Source: Lachnospiraceae bacterium (GTDB taxonomy: Bacteria; Bacillota; Clostridia; Lachnospirales; Lachnospiraceae). From it: 40,685 nt of DNA. The stretch spans positions 1 through 40,685 of the forward strand of contig JAFVDW010000053.1 of the NCBI GenBank assembly GCA_017478245.1, in the 5' to 3' direction. Shown piece after piece: positions 33,963 to 40,685 of this stretch. The notes beneath the pieces are model-generated. The model ran no database searches. It was not told the origin of the DNA and was given only the letters and a program-made list of their open reading frames with translations. Position 1 is the first letter of the stretch. The number at the start of each line of letters is the position of its first letter. The position numbers were made by a program, and so were the translations under genes.

Positions 33963-35954
33963 TCAGAATAACTCCTTTAAATATTTTTTCTCAATCAGAT
34001 GATTATATTCAAGCATCTGATATTTTTGAATCTCTTCGTCCTCTGCAAATTCATCAATGGTAAAATGTGTAATAATCGGATAATCCTCTCTTAAATTGAG
34101 CAGAAATTTATCATAAGGGGAAAGCTTCACCCCTGCGCACTCCAATACCATACTGCGCAGATAATTAGCGCTTATATCACCATAGTCCTTCCAGTCCACA
34201 TCGTAATTTGCCCAAATGACATATTTGGTGATATATTTTCCTGATATCTGTTCCTCCTCCGATAGATGACCGTCAGCGTAAATTGCGTTGTAAAACTGAT
34301 CGCTAAGCAGGGGCTGATGATCTCCGTACATACATATGATCGTCGGCTCATCCACCTTTTCAAAATATGCAATAAAGTCACGGAAGGCATCATCTGTGAG
34401 CTTCATCAAAGAGAGATAACAATTAACCTCCTGCGTCCGGTCTCCCAGATCTGTCGTCTCTCCAACCCTTTCCACCAGTACTGTATTGGGGGTTTGATTA
34501 TAATAAGATGCATGATTCTGAATCGTCACATCAAAGAGGAAAAAAGGTTTTTCTTTATCTCGGTGTTCATATCGATATATTATCTCATTAAAATTACACC
34601 GATCAGAAATCATGCTTCCCACATATTCGTAATCCGTCACAAAATCCTCTGCCACAATAAATTCATCAAATCCAAAGTGCTGATATACTTTATTCCGATT
34701 CCATGCACCCGCTCCACTGGGATGCATTGCCATAGTGCTATACCCCTGTCTTTTGAGTAAATCCGACATTGCAGAAATATCATGATTCACCTGTGCCTGG
34801 TAGGGCACGACTGTTGCCGACAAAAATGCCAGTGAATCTCCCGTGATGGATTCAAACTCTGTATTTGCAGTCAATCCTCCCAATATTTCCACATAGAGAT
34901 TGCCCTGCACCGCATTTTCCGTCAATGCGTTCACAAAAGGCATAAATTCCTGACTGGTCTCAAGATTTCCCATCACCCTTAAATCTGACCAAGCTTCATT
35001 CATGATCATGATGATGTTCGGTGACACCGGTGCATCCCCGGTATCAGAAGCATGCTCTGCATCATACCTTTCTTCTGCCTCCCCGGCAAGCTCCAGTAAT
35101 GTTTTCTCCGAATACCCTTCCGGCTTCTTCATCGTATTTTCCCGAATGCTCACATAGAAGCTAAGCAGGAATCCATTCAGACGTTCATTGTAAGAGGTAT
35201 TCCAATAATATCCCTGAAATGCATACTTCTCATAATACCCGGAATATTTCCAAAAATATATCGAACATGCAACAAAACATACCGCAGCCGCGGTCACACA
35301 AGTATGATAAAGTCTGCCGCGCCAAGGCAGGTCGATCCAGCTTCCCCACAACGCAAAGAAAATAAAATACAAAATGCTGTACCACTGCTCCGCCCCGATT
35401 GTGAGACTATAATTATTCATTACAGAAAGTCCTGTTCCTGCAGCCGTAAGATCGTTGATGCCCAAAGTACTGCCTCGAAATTGAACCACATAATAATTAA
35501 TCAAAAATAAAACACACAGAAAAATACTGCCTGCAGGCAAAGCGAACCTCACCCGCTGAAGCAACAATAAACATATGGCAAATACAAGCAAAATCAACAT
35601 AACCGTAGCAAAATGTACGCCCGGCAGTATTTCTGTCATATCTGTCAACGGAGCTTCTATCCTTTGAAACATTTTCCCAGGCACATACAGCAGATACAAT
35701 ACCAACAGAACCAAATTAAAAATCCAGCTTCGAATACGCGGAATTGCCACAAAAATACCACTAAATAAACAAAGCACAGAATATATGATAAATTTTTTAT
35801 TAATCCCATCAAACATATAATGCAGTGTGATTACATATAAAATTACAAATACCATAGCTCCTGCCAGTATCTTCCCTTTATTCATTAACAGGTCTTCTAA
35901 ATAATTGCAGATTATTCTCTTACTCTTTTTCACCTTTGCCATCCTCACTTGCAT
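33963..35954 (-). CDS. LTA-synthase-like sulfatase-fold membrane enzyme
   Basis: A 663-residue protein with five or six N-terminal transmembrane helices (first near 25-50, others to about 240) and a large extracellular alkaline phosphatase/sulfatase-type domain (about 310-640). The catalytic region NTEFE in GGLTANTEFESITG has the threonine that forms the phosphoenzyme in LtaS. Metal-site segments are MNEAWSDL and MYGDHQPLL, with a further His in VTIQNHASYY. The family transfers glycerophosphate or phosphoethanolamine to cell-surface glycolipids or glycans. Lachnospiraceae members are often of unknown substrate, so I do not call it ltaS. The start codon is uncertain: the ATG at 35954, an ATG four codons on, or a GTG after GAGG. 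It follows yihY by 15 bases. Confidence 0.88.
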   Translation of the reverse strand: MQVRMAKVKKSKRIICNYLEDLLMNKGKILAGAMVFVILYVITLHYMFDGINKKFIIYSVLCLFSGIFVAIPRIRSWIFNLVLLVLYLLYVPGKMFQRIEAPLTDMTEILPGVHFATVMLILLVFAICLLLLQRVRFALPAGSIFLCVLFLINYYVVQFRGSTLGINDLTAAGTGLSVMNNYSLTIGAEQWYSILYFIFFALWGSWIDLPWRGRLYHTCVTAAAVCFVACSIYFWKYSGYYEKYAFQGYYWNTSYNERLNGFLLSFYVSIRENTMKKPEGYSEKTLLELAGEAEERYDAEHASDTGDAPVSPNIIMIMNEAWSDLRVMGNLETSQEFMPFVNALTENAVQGNLYVEILGGLTANTEFESITGDSLAFLSATVVPYQAQVNHDISAMSDLLKRQGYSTMAMHPSGAGAWNRNKVYQHFGFDEFIVAEDFVTDYEYVGSMISDRCNFNEIIYRYEHRDKEKPFFLFDVTIQNHASYYNQTPNTVLVERVGETTDLGDRTQEVNCYLSLMKLTDDAFRDFIAYFEKVDEPTIICMYGDHQPLLSDQFYNAIYADGHLSEEEQISGKYITKYVIWANYDVDWKDYGDISANYLRSMVLECAGVKLSPYDKFLLNLREDYPIITHFTIDEFAEDEEIQKYQMLEYNHLIEKKYLKELF

Positions 35955-35969
35955 TCTTTTCGTACTGCA

Positions 35970-36806
35970 CTATTTTCTCCTGCGTTTCCACAAAACAACG
36001 TTCACCGGTCTGAAATATCGATTCAGATATGCCCCGATCAATATAATATACATGCAAAAATACATCCAAATCATCACAATAACAATAATCGACAGACTCC
36101 CATATATGGTAAAAGTATTGGTTTGCTCCACATATATGGAAAATCCCCAGGAAAAAATATTCCATGCCGCTGCCGCGAACCCCGCTCCATTAAGCTGCTC
36201 TCTGAACTTCATCTTCATATTCGGCACATAAGTATAAATTGCCGCAAACAAAAGCGTCAAGACCACCCATGATGACAAAAATCGAAAACGTCCCCCAAAG
36301 GTTCTCACGCCCTCTAACCGCGGCAGATGATACAAAATCAGAGCCACCAGTTTATTTCCGAACACCATAAGCAGCAGTGAGATGAGCATAGCGACCAACA
36401 TCAGCACTGTATAGATCGATGCAATCAGACGCACCACCACATAATTACGCTTCTCCTCCACATCATATATTGCATTCAGTCCACGCATCAGCGCCAGCAT
36501 CCCCTTACTGGCAGACCATATCATCGCAATAATTGCCACAGACAAAAAGCCTGTGGACTCCTCGTATACATCCGCTATCAACCCTTCTGCCAGTCCGGAA
36601 ACCGTTCCGGGGGTCACCCCCGTGACCGCAGTCACCAGATTTTGCTCCGTAAGCGGCGTATAAGGAAGCACCATACAGATAATAATCAGCATGGGAACCA
36701 AAGACAAGAACAGAAAAAATGCAGTACTCGCTGCAAGCGCACTGATATTTAACTTTTTCATCTGGGCTCCAAAATCCCACATTATCAGTTTTAGTTTATG
36801 TAACAA
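35970..36806 (-). CDS. YihY/BrkB-family inner membrane protein
   Basis: A 278-residue polytopic membrane protein with about six transmembrane helices (for instance ALAASTAFFLFLSLVPMLIIICMVLP near 23-48, and LIASIYTVLMLVAMLISLLLMVFG). The family motif region AASTAFFLFLSLVPM, and the C-terminal YGSLSIIVIVMIWMYFCMYIILIGA with AYLNR, identify YihY. The family was once called ribonuclease BN in error. Its actual function is unknown, with proposals around envelope lipid or transport functions. It lies 3 bases after the SpoIID-domain gene and 15 before the LTA-synthase-like gene, so the three form an operon. Confidence 0.93.
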   Translation of the reverse strand: MLHKLKLIMWDFGAQMKKLNISALAASTAFFLFLSLVPMLIIICMVLPYTPLTEQNLVTAVTGVTPGTVSGLAEGLIADVYEESTGFLSVAIIAMIWSASKGMLALMRGLNAIYDVEEKRNYVVVRLIASIYTVLMLVAMLISLLLMVFGNKLVALILYHLPRLEGVRTFGGRFRFLSSWVVLTLLFAAIYTYVPNMKMKFREQLNGAGFAAAAWNIFSWGFSIYVEQTNTFTIYGSLSIIVIVMIWMYFCMYIILIGAYLNRYFRPVNVVLWKRRRK

Positions 36807-36809
36807 AGC

Positions 36810-38780
36810 TTATTCCCTCTCATAAATATTCTCAACAGAACAATTTTCATAAAAAAAGCATAAGATCTCTCCAACAGTGTAGCCTTTTAACGCCATAGAC
36901 TTGGCCGCATTCTGACTCATTCCGGCTCCATGTCCATATCCTCCGCCAGTCAAAGTATATCCTACCACACTTTCCCTCTCTCTGCCAATATCTATTACAA
37001 AAAAAGCACTGGGCAGCAGATTGGGAAATTCCGCCGCCTTTCCGTTCTGACAGATCACCGGGCTTGTGCCATCGTCCAGAACCCAACGGATGTTATGCTC
37101 TGTGATTACTTTATATATATCTTCATCTGTCTCAATCACCAGTTCATCCGCCACTCCTCCTGCTCCTCTTTTTGCCACATAAATATCCTGAACCGTCGCA
37201 AAATCACCTATTTCTCTGCTGATATATTCCCCATTTTTCTGAGTCAAAATCAATTTTTCATTTGCCTCATAACGCTTCTGTAAGACTGCCCTCAAATGTG
37301 CAACATCTATATTTTTCACCTGATAGCTCCATCGATACCAGTTTTCCTCCACCTCAAAATCTTCTGCGTGCTTCCGGGTGATAAACTGCCTAAATACCTC
37401 TTCCTCCTGCATTTCTTCACCGAACTTACGTTCCGTTTCCAAGCCTTCAAGCCGGGCAAACATCTCATTTTGATTAATGCCCTTCGCCGTAAGATAGTTC
37501 ACCGCTGCAGCCGACTCCGTCTTCCATACATTTGCATCACTTCCCATTCCGCAACTGGTGGAATAATAAAAGGTTTCCGCACATTCTCCCTCATCGGTGA
37601 AAAGTAACTGTCCATAGGTCTCTTTTACTGCGGTTGTGGTACTCTCCTGCTCCAAAATATTGTTATAAACCTGATAAGAGGTACTGTCATCTACATGTGC
37701 GCCATACTGTGGATACCCTGCTTTACGCATATGACTGTAGGCATAGGTTCTGGCGCATACAGCCTGTGCTTTTAATGCTTCATCGGGGTAAGAAGCCGGC
37801 ATCTCGCTGGGCAATACACAATAAAGATATTCCTCCAAAAGTACCTCATTGATTACAATAATCCCCTCATCGGTCCTAAAAAGCTCTATGCTCCCTCGAT
37901 ATTTCGGCGTTCCCTGACTGCGGTGCACACTCTCCAATGCAATTTTGCCTGTGAGCACATTGGGCGTAACCACGATTCTATCCCCTTCAAAATACCCACT
38001 TTTCCCATCTATGGTAATCACATCTCCTGCACCATGTACTTCCTGTTTTATCTCCCCGTCTATTCCATAGGATATTGTAAAATCCGTATCTGCTGTCAGA
38101 GTTACCGTCTCATGCACCTCTCCTGCATAGTCCGAAGCATTGATAAGCACCCGTATCGTTTCCATCGCCTCTTCCTTTGCCATCAGCAATGCACATACCT
38201 GTCCCTTTTCCAACACCAAGTCTACAAAATCATAACCAAAATAAATATCCCTATAAGTACACATGGACAGCGTCTGATAAATGCGATATCCCTTATAATC
38301 CTCTGCAAACTCTAACCTACCATATCCTTCAACTTGGATTCCCGATTCATCTGCACCAAGTATTTTACCATTGATCTTATCTGTCTTAAGCTGCAGTTCT
38401 GTGACCTTCTCATCTGTCAAAATCACATCTGCCACCTGTTCCCGTACATAATCGAGGGGATACTCATAATCAACAAGAAATTGTTTATCTTCATAGGCAT
38501 AATGCTTCTCTTCACCATCCTTAAACACCATAATGCCATTCTCATCCACTTCCATGAGCCAGACATTTTTCAGCACTTCCACTACAGGAATATGTATAGA
38601 CTCTGACTCCGGCTCCTTTGACTTCCCCTGACGGGTAAGTGCCACCATCAGTCTTCCGAGCAGCAATATGAGCAGCAAAAGAAGCCCCAAGGCACAGATA
38701 AAAAGCTTTAATCTCATTCTCTGCCCTTTGTGTCCATCCATCCCGAATCTATGTCTCCAAAAATCTCCTGCCAACTTCAC
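36810..38780 (-). CDS. SpoIID/LytB-domain protein, membrane anchored
   Basis: A 656-residue protein. One N-terminal membrane helix (LKLFICALGLLLLLILLLGRLM, about 24-45) precedes an extracytoplasmic region of about 240 residues and then the SpoIID/LytB domain: YRGSIELFRTDEGIIVINEVLLEEYLYCVLPSEMP, ALKAQAVCARTYAYSH, FYYSTSCGMG and the terminal GGGYGHGAGMSQNAAKSMA. SpoIID is a lytic transglycosylase acting on denuded glycan during engulfment. This protein is about twice the size of Bacillus SpoIID (343 residues) and its role may be vegetative. The start may be the GTG at 38778-38780 (AAAGGAG, 3 bases away) or the ATG at 38715-38717 (AAGG, 7 bases away). A 30-base gap separates it from the terminator at 38813-38842, so its promoter is probably the one at 39080-39108 or is hidden. 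Confidence 0.85.
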   Translation of the reverse strand: MKLAGDFWRHRFGMDGHKGQRMRLKLFICALGLLLLLILLLGRLMVALTRQGKSKEPESESIHIPVVEVLKNVWLMEVDENGIMVFKDGEEKHYAYEDKQFLVDYEYPLDYVREQVADVILTDEKVTELQLKTDKINGKILGADESGIQVEGYGRLEFAEDYKGYRIYQTLSMCTYRDIYFGYDFVDLVLEKGQVCALLMAKEEAMETIRVLINASDYAGEVHETVTLTADTDFTISYGIDGEIKQEVHGAGDVITIDGKSGYFEGDRIVVTPNVLTGKIALESVHRSQGTPKYRGSIELFRTDEGIIVINEVLLEEYLYCVLPSEMPASYPDEALKAQAVCARTYAYSHMRKAGYPQYGAHVDDSTSYQVYNNILEQESTTTAVKETYGQLLFTDEGECAETFYYSTSCGMGSDANVWKTESAAAVNYLTAKGINQNEMFARLEGLETERKFGEEMQEEEVFRQFITRKHAEDFEVEENWYRWSYQVKNIDVAHLRAVLQKRYEANEKLILTQKNGEYISREIGDFATVQDIYVAKRGAGGVADELVIETDEDIYKVITEHNIRWVLDDGTSPVICQNGKAAEFPNLLPSAFFVIDIGRERESVVGYTLTGGGYGHGAGMSQNAAKSMALKGYTVGEILCFFYENCSVENIYERE

Positions 38781-38812
38781 TTTCTCCTTTATAAAGTATT
38801 TTCATACACCGC

Positions 38813-38842
38813 AAAAGAGCAGCCCACAAGGACTGCCCTTTT
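38813..38842 (-). terminator. Terminator-like hairpin between the structured RNA and the SpoIID gene
   Basis: On the minus strand AAAAGGGCAGTCC (38842-38830) pairs with GGGCTGCTCTTTT (38825-38813) over 13 bp with two G-U pairs and a 4-base loop. The T run is part of the stem. It ends only 33 bases before the SpoIID start, so it may attenuate that operon. Confidence 0.75.
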
Positions 38843-39073
38843 CTTTCGTATCCATAAAGCCTCATCTTACATGCGGCATTTATTGCTTCCCCAAAATGCC
38901 GCGTTCTGTCCTTTGACTCCTAGCTGCGCTAGGTGGGTAACCGCAACCAACCTTTTGCCTTCCCTTCCAATCCTTGAAACAAGTGAGGGCTTGACAGCCA
39001 CTTGGCAATATAGGAATCCCGTTTAAAGTGATGTAGGTTCAAAACTAACAGAAGTTATCGTGCATCTCAGGTT
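38843..39073 (-). ncRNA. Structured RNA with own promoter, possibly 6S RNA
   Basis: No ORF explains 38843-39073. On the minus strand, nested helices enclose an open centre: TTCC/GGAA (39016-39013 with 38890-38887), TGCC/GGCA (39007-39004 with 38900-38897) and CTGTC/GACAG (38997-38993 with 38910-38906). The 3' side of the bubble carries a hairpin CCTAGC/GCTAGG (38933-38919). A closing stem, large bubble and small hairpin is the layout of 6S RNA, and the segments GGTTACCCACC and GCGGCATTTTGGGG look like clostridial 6S as I remember it. I have no database support. The GCGGCATTT segment can instead pair with AAATGCCGC (38881-38873), a competing helix. The other possibility is an unknown leader element of the SpoIID operon. 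Confidence 0.55.
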
Positions 39074-39079
39074 ACTTAT

Positions 39080-39108
39080 ATTATAACTAATATATGTTCA
39101 GAATACAA
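39080..39108 (-). promoter_or_regulatory. Promoter of the structured RNA
   Basis: On the minus strand TTGTAT (39108-39103), 17 bases, TATAAT (39085-39080). The expected start is near 39073. It lies between the stop of the PKTG protein (39137) and the RNA, with no terminator after that stop. Confidence 0.7.
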
Positions 39109-39136
39109 CTGAAAATTTTGTAAAATGAGAGAAAAT

Positions 39137-40138
39137 TTAGCATATCTTCTCTTTTTTCTTGCCAACCAGGGCTGCCATACCACTCAGTAACGAAATACCC
39201 AGAAGAACAAAGAGCATATTATTCATACCTGAACCGGTTTTAGGGGATGTAGCCTTGGATGTAGTCTTAGGTACATCTGTTGTGTCTGTAGCAGATGTGC
39301 CACTCACCTCACCGGCTTTTACCTCGTCGCTTTCCGCAAATACAAAGGTACTGAAATGTGTCACTGTGAAGGTAACTGTTCCATCGCTGTTTTTCTTCAA
39401 ATCAAGATTCTCAAACCCTCCCTTATCGTCGAAATGAAGGATAACCAACTTATTCATGTTAAGTCCTGCCGGAACAGCCATCGTAATTGTAACAGGCATA
39501 ATCAAATCAGAGATTTCCGCTCCGTCATGAAGCAGCTTTATATCCAACTGAATACCCTTTTGATATTTTTTCGTATTAATCTTTTCCTTTTTGGCTGGAA
39601 CAGAGACATCAAGGCACACATCACCTTCCTCAGCATTGAAACCTGCACCAATCATGGAAATAACATTTTCATCCACATATTTGGCAACATCCTCTGACAC
39701 AGCTTTCGACACCGTAATGTGCTTTTCTTTCATATATTCTTTTTCCAGATTTTTCACCTGCACCAAAACGTCTGCATCTGTCTGCATTGCTACGCGCATG
39801 TCGGAAATCGTGTTGTTATGAGCAATCTTGCCCACCGCTGCGGAAGCAGTCTTTGAATCCCCTATTATTTTCGCAATATCATTGCTATTAACACGAGGCT
39901 TCTCATTGTTATCCTGTTTGGAACCCTTTTGTTCCGAATCTTTATAATGGGTACCATCGTCCGGCTTTATCTGTTGCGCGTCTCCTCCGGACACCACATC
40001 TCCTGAGGATACTGCATCGCCCGATGATACACTTTGTCTCAAGGCATTCTTGGCAAATACACTGGAGCTGTTATTAAATATAAGAGCCAATGCCAACGAC
40101 AATACACTGATGGTACGGAAAAATTTTCTTTTACTCAT
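39137..40138 (-). CDS. Small PKTG-anchored surface protein
   Basis: A 333-residue secreted protein. The start is the ATG at 40136-40138 (MSKRKFFRTISVLSLALALI), with AGGAGGG 7 bases upstream. A signal peptide is cleaved near VFA-KN (about 28). Just after it comes a short SGD repeat, SVSSGDAVSSGDVVSGGD. The middle is charged and of unknown fold. A C-terminal beta-rich domain ends TFTVTHFSTFVFAESD, like the pre-anchor domain of the giant LRR protein. The sorting signal SPKTGSG begins at about residue 298, then a hydrophobic helix (MLFVLLGISLLSGMAALV) and KKKEKIC. It should be a substrate of a PKTG-type sortase such as the one at 16092-17273. A terminal Cys after the charged tail is unusual. Function unknown. 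Confidence 0.85.
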   Translation of the reverse strand: MSKRKFFRTISVLSLALALIFNNSSSVFAKNALRQSVSSGDAVSSGDVVSGGDAQQIKPDDGTHYKDSEQKGSKQDNNEKPRVNSNDIAKIIGDSKTASAAVGKIAHNNTISDMRVAMQTDADVLVQVKNLEKEYMKEKHITVSKAVSEDVAKYVDENVISMIGAGFNAEEGDVCLDVSVPAKKEKINTKKYQKGIQLDIKLLHDGAEISDLIMPVTITMAVPAGLNMNKLVILHFDDKGGFENLDLKKNSDGTVTFTVTHFSTFVFAESDEVKAGEVSGTSATDTTDVPKTTSKATSPKTGSGMNNMLFVLLGISLLSGMAALVGKKKEKIC

Positions 40139-40203
40139 ATAACTTCCCTCCTGTAATAAATTAGGCAACCTCTATGTTCCCCCTATACAATTTGGCAATT
40201 TAA

Positions 40204-40251
40204 CAAAATAAATTATTTTGCACCACTAAATTATGGTACTATTGTACCATA
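40204..40251. promoter_or_regulatory. Two dyads and a possible -10 upstream of the PKTG gene
   Basis: CAAAATAA/TTATTTTG (40204-40220, centred on one A) and TATGGTAC/GTACCATA (40232-40251, spacer TATT) are perfect inverted repeats. On the minus strand TACAAT (40246-40241) lies inside the second and could be a -10, although the -35 (TGGCAA) is weak. A regulator binding here would block transcription. The leader to the ATG is about 95 bases. Confidence 0.45.
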
Positions 40252-40360
40252 TTGCTTCAGATTTTGCCAGTAATTTTTACATTTTTGCAAATATTTTCTT
40301 TCAATTTGTCATCATTTTTGTCATTTTTCAATCAAATCGTTTTTATTGCAAATATAAAAA

Positions 40361-40498
40361 AGAATGCCGCTTGCGGCATTCTCGCGCCGAGCGCGGTTGC
40401 ATTTGTGCAACATTTACGTTACGCGCGAGTGCGCATCCATAGCGGAGCGCTTTTTATGTAATAGGAATTGCAGAGCAATTTCCTATTACATAAAAAAA
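40361..40498. repeat. Intergenic block of GC-rich hairpins plus a long A/T hairpin
   Basis: Within the 458-base gap between the PKTG gene and pckA, AGAATGCCGC/GCGGCATTCT (40361-40382) is followed by GTTGCA/TGCAAC (40396-40411), itself enclosed by CTCGCGC (40381-40387) and GCGCGAG (40423-40429). A 20-bp hairpin comes next, TTTTTATGTAATAGGAATTGC (40451-40471) pairing with 40475-40498 with one bulged base. The layered GC hairpins with TTC- or TTG-type loops resemble the pheS-pheT block, suggesting the same family of repeat. Confidence 0.7.
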
Positions 40499-40536
40499 GA
40501 CTGTCATCCAGCCAGCTTCATGGCCAGATAACAGTC
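40492..40536 (-). terminator. Rho-independent terminator of pckA
   Basis: On the minus strand a 16-bp stem (40536-40521 with 40514-40499, three G-U pairs, loop TGAAGC) is followed by seven T residues. It ends the transcript of the gene at the right edge, about 60 bases after its stop codon. Confidence 0.92.
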
Positions 40537-40596
40537 TCTTTCATTTATTACAAAGATTACAAAGAAAAAATGAATCTTCTGTATTTAAGGATTGAA

Positions 40597-40685
40597 TTAT
40601 ACCTGCGGACCTGCAGCAACCAGTGCCTTACCTGCATCGTTGCCCTCATATTTAGCAAAGTTCTTGATAAATCTCTGTGCCAGAT
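40597..40685 (-). CDS. pckA: ATP-dependent phosphoenolpyruvate carboxykinase, C-terminal end only
   Basis: Only the last 28 codons and the stop (TAA at 40599-40597) are in the window. They read LAQRFIKNFAKYEGNDAGKA then LVAAGPQV, very close to the conserved end of bacterial PckA (NFxKY...AAGPxx). The enzyme interconverts oxaloacetate and phosphoenolpyruvate with ATP/ADP and CO2 in the cytoplasm. In anaerobes it often runs in the CO2-fixing direction. Oxaloacetate from it would feed the Re-citrate synthase encoded at 6163-7596. The short visible length limits certainty. The clear terminator downstream supports a complete gene end. Confidence 0.82.
   Translation of the reverse strand, partial: LAQRFIKNFAKYEGNDAGKALVAAGPQV

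Noticed and set aside
38843..39073. SRP RNA, RNase P RNA or a known riboswitch class
   Set aside because: The SRP GGAAG/GCAG tetraloop region, the RNase P GAAAGUCC-type core and the hallmark boxes of FMN, TPP, SAM, cobalamin, lysine, glycine and c-di-AMP riboswitches are not present.

Overview
The window looks like a chromosomal segment of a low-to-moderate G+C, Gram-positive, probably spore-forming anaerobe of the Clostridia, most likely Lachnospiraceae. I infer this from gene content and order: rex beside an ABC-F ATPase as in Bacillus, Re-type citrate synthase-like plus NADP isocitrate dehydrogenase, T-box leaders, a class B sortase with PKTG-type substrates, BspA-like leucine-rich-repeat surface proteins, a SpoIID-domain protein, an Rpn/PD-(D/E)XK protein with a GRxE tail, and Shine-Dalgarno sites resembling AGGAGG. 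There are no phage or plasmid genes, no insertion sequence, no CRISPR and no tRNA or rRNA gene that I could see.

Layout. 1-2016 (minus strand): rex, a coiled-coil protein and an edge-truncated NAD(P)HX-repair gene form a redox/NAD cluster, divergent from an ABC-F translation factor (2059-4020) through two back-to-back consensus promoters. 4156-7596 (minus): a Re-citrate synthase-like gene, a GntR/FCD regulator and icd form a glutamate-directed half TCA cycle, led by a promoter overlapped by a GntR-like palindrome. 7677-17273 (minus): a cell-surface locus of class B sortase, a 1751-residue LRR/InlB-repeat PKTG protein, a 720-residue LRR protein and a cytoplasmic-type subtilase whose start lies inside a long inverted repeat. 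17494-18666 (plus): three small unknown genes, two with promoters resembling those of the mother-cell sporulation sigma factors. 18781-21578 (minus): leuS with a T-box leader. 21587-22600: Rpn-family nuclease. 22921-25098: EF-G paralogue. 25195-26357 (plus): tyrA. 26354-27316 (minus): pilZ and vanZ-like genes. 27332-33951 (minus): pheS, pheT, M18 aminopeptidase and queA behind a Phe T-box. 33963-38780 (minus): SpoIID-domain protein, YihY/BrkB and an LTA-synthase-like sulfatase. 38813-39108: a structured RNA with its own promoter, possibly 6S RNA. 39137-40138 (minus): a small PKTG-anchored surface protein. 40361-40536: a block of intergenic hairpins and the terminator of pckA, whose last codons are at the right edge.

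How the parts fit: most of the window is housekeeping (tRNA charging, central carbon metabolism, redox sensing, envelope assembly), with one accessory surface-display module (sortase and LRR proteins). The least explained elements are the structured RNA upstream of the SpoIID operon, the start-codon hairpin of the subtilase, the hairpin blocks at pheS/pheT and near pckA, the putative sporulation-controlled small genes, and the sortase with a long cytoplasmic N-terminus. All assignments are read by eye from sequence. No database search was run.
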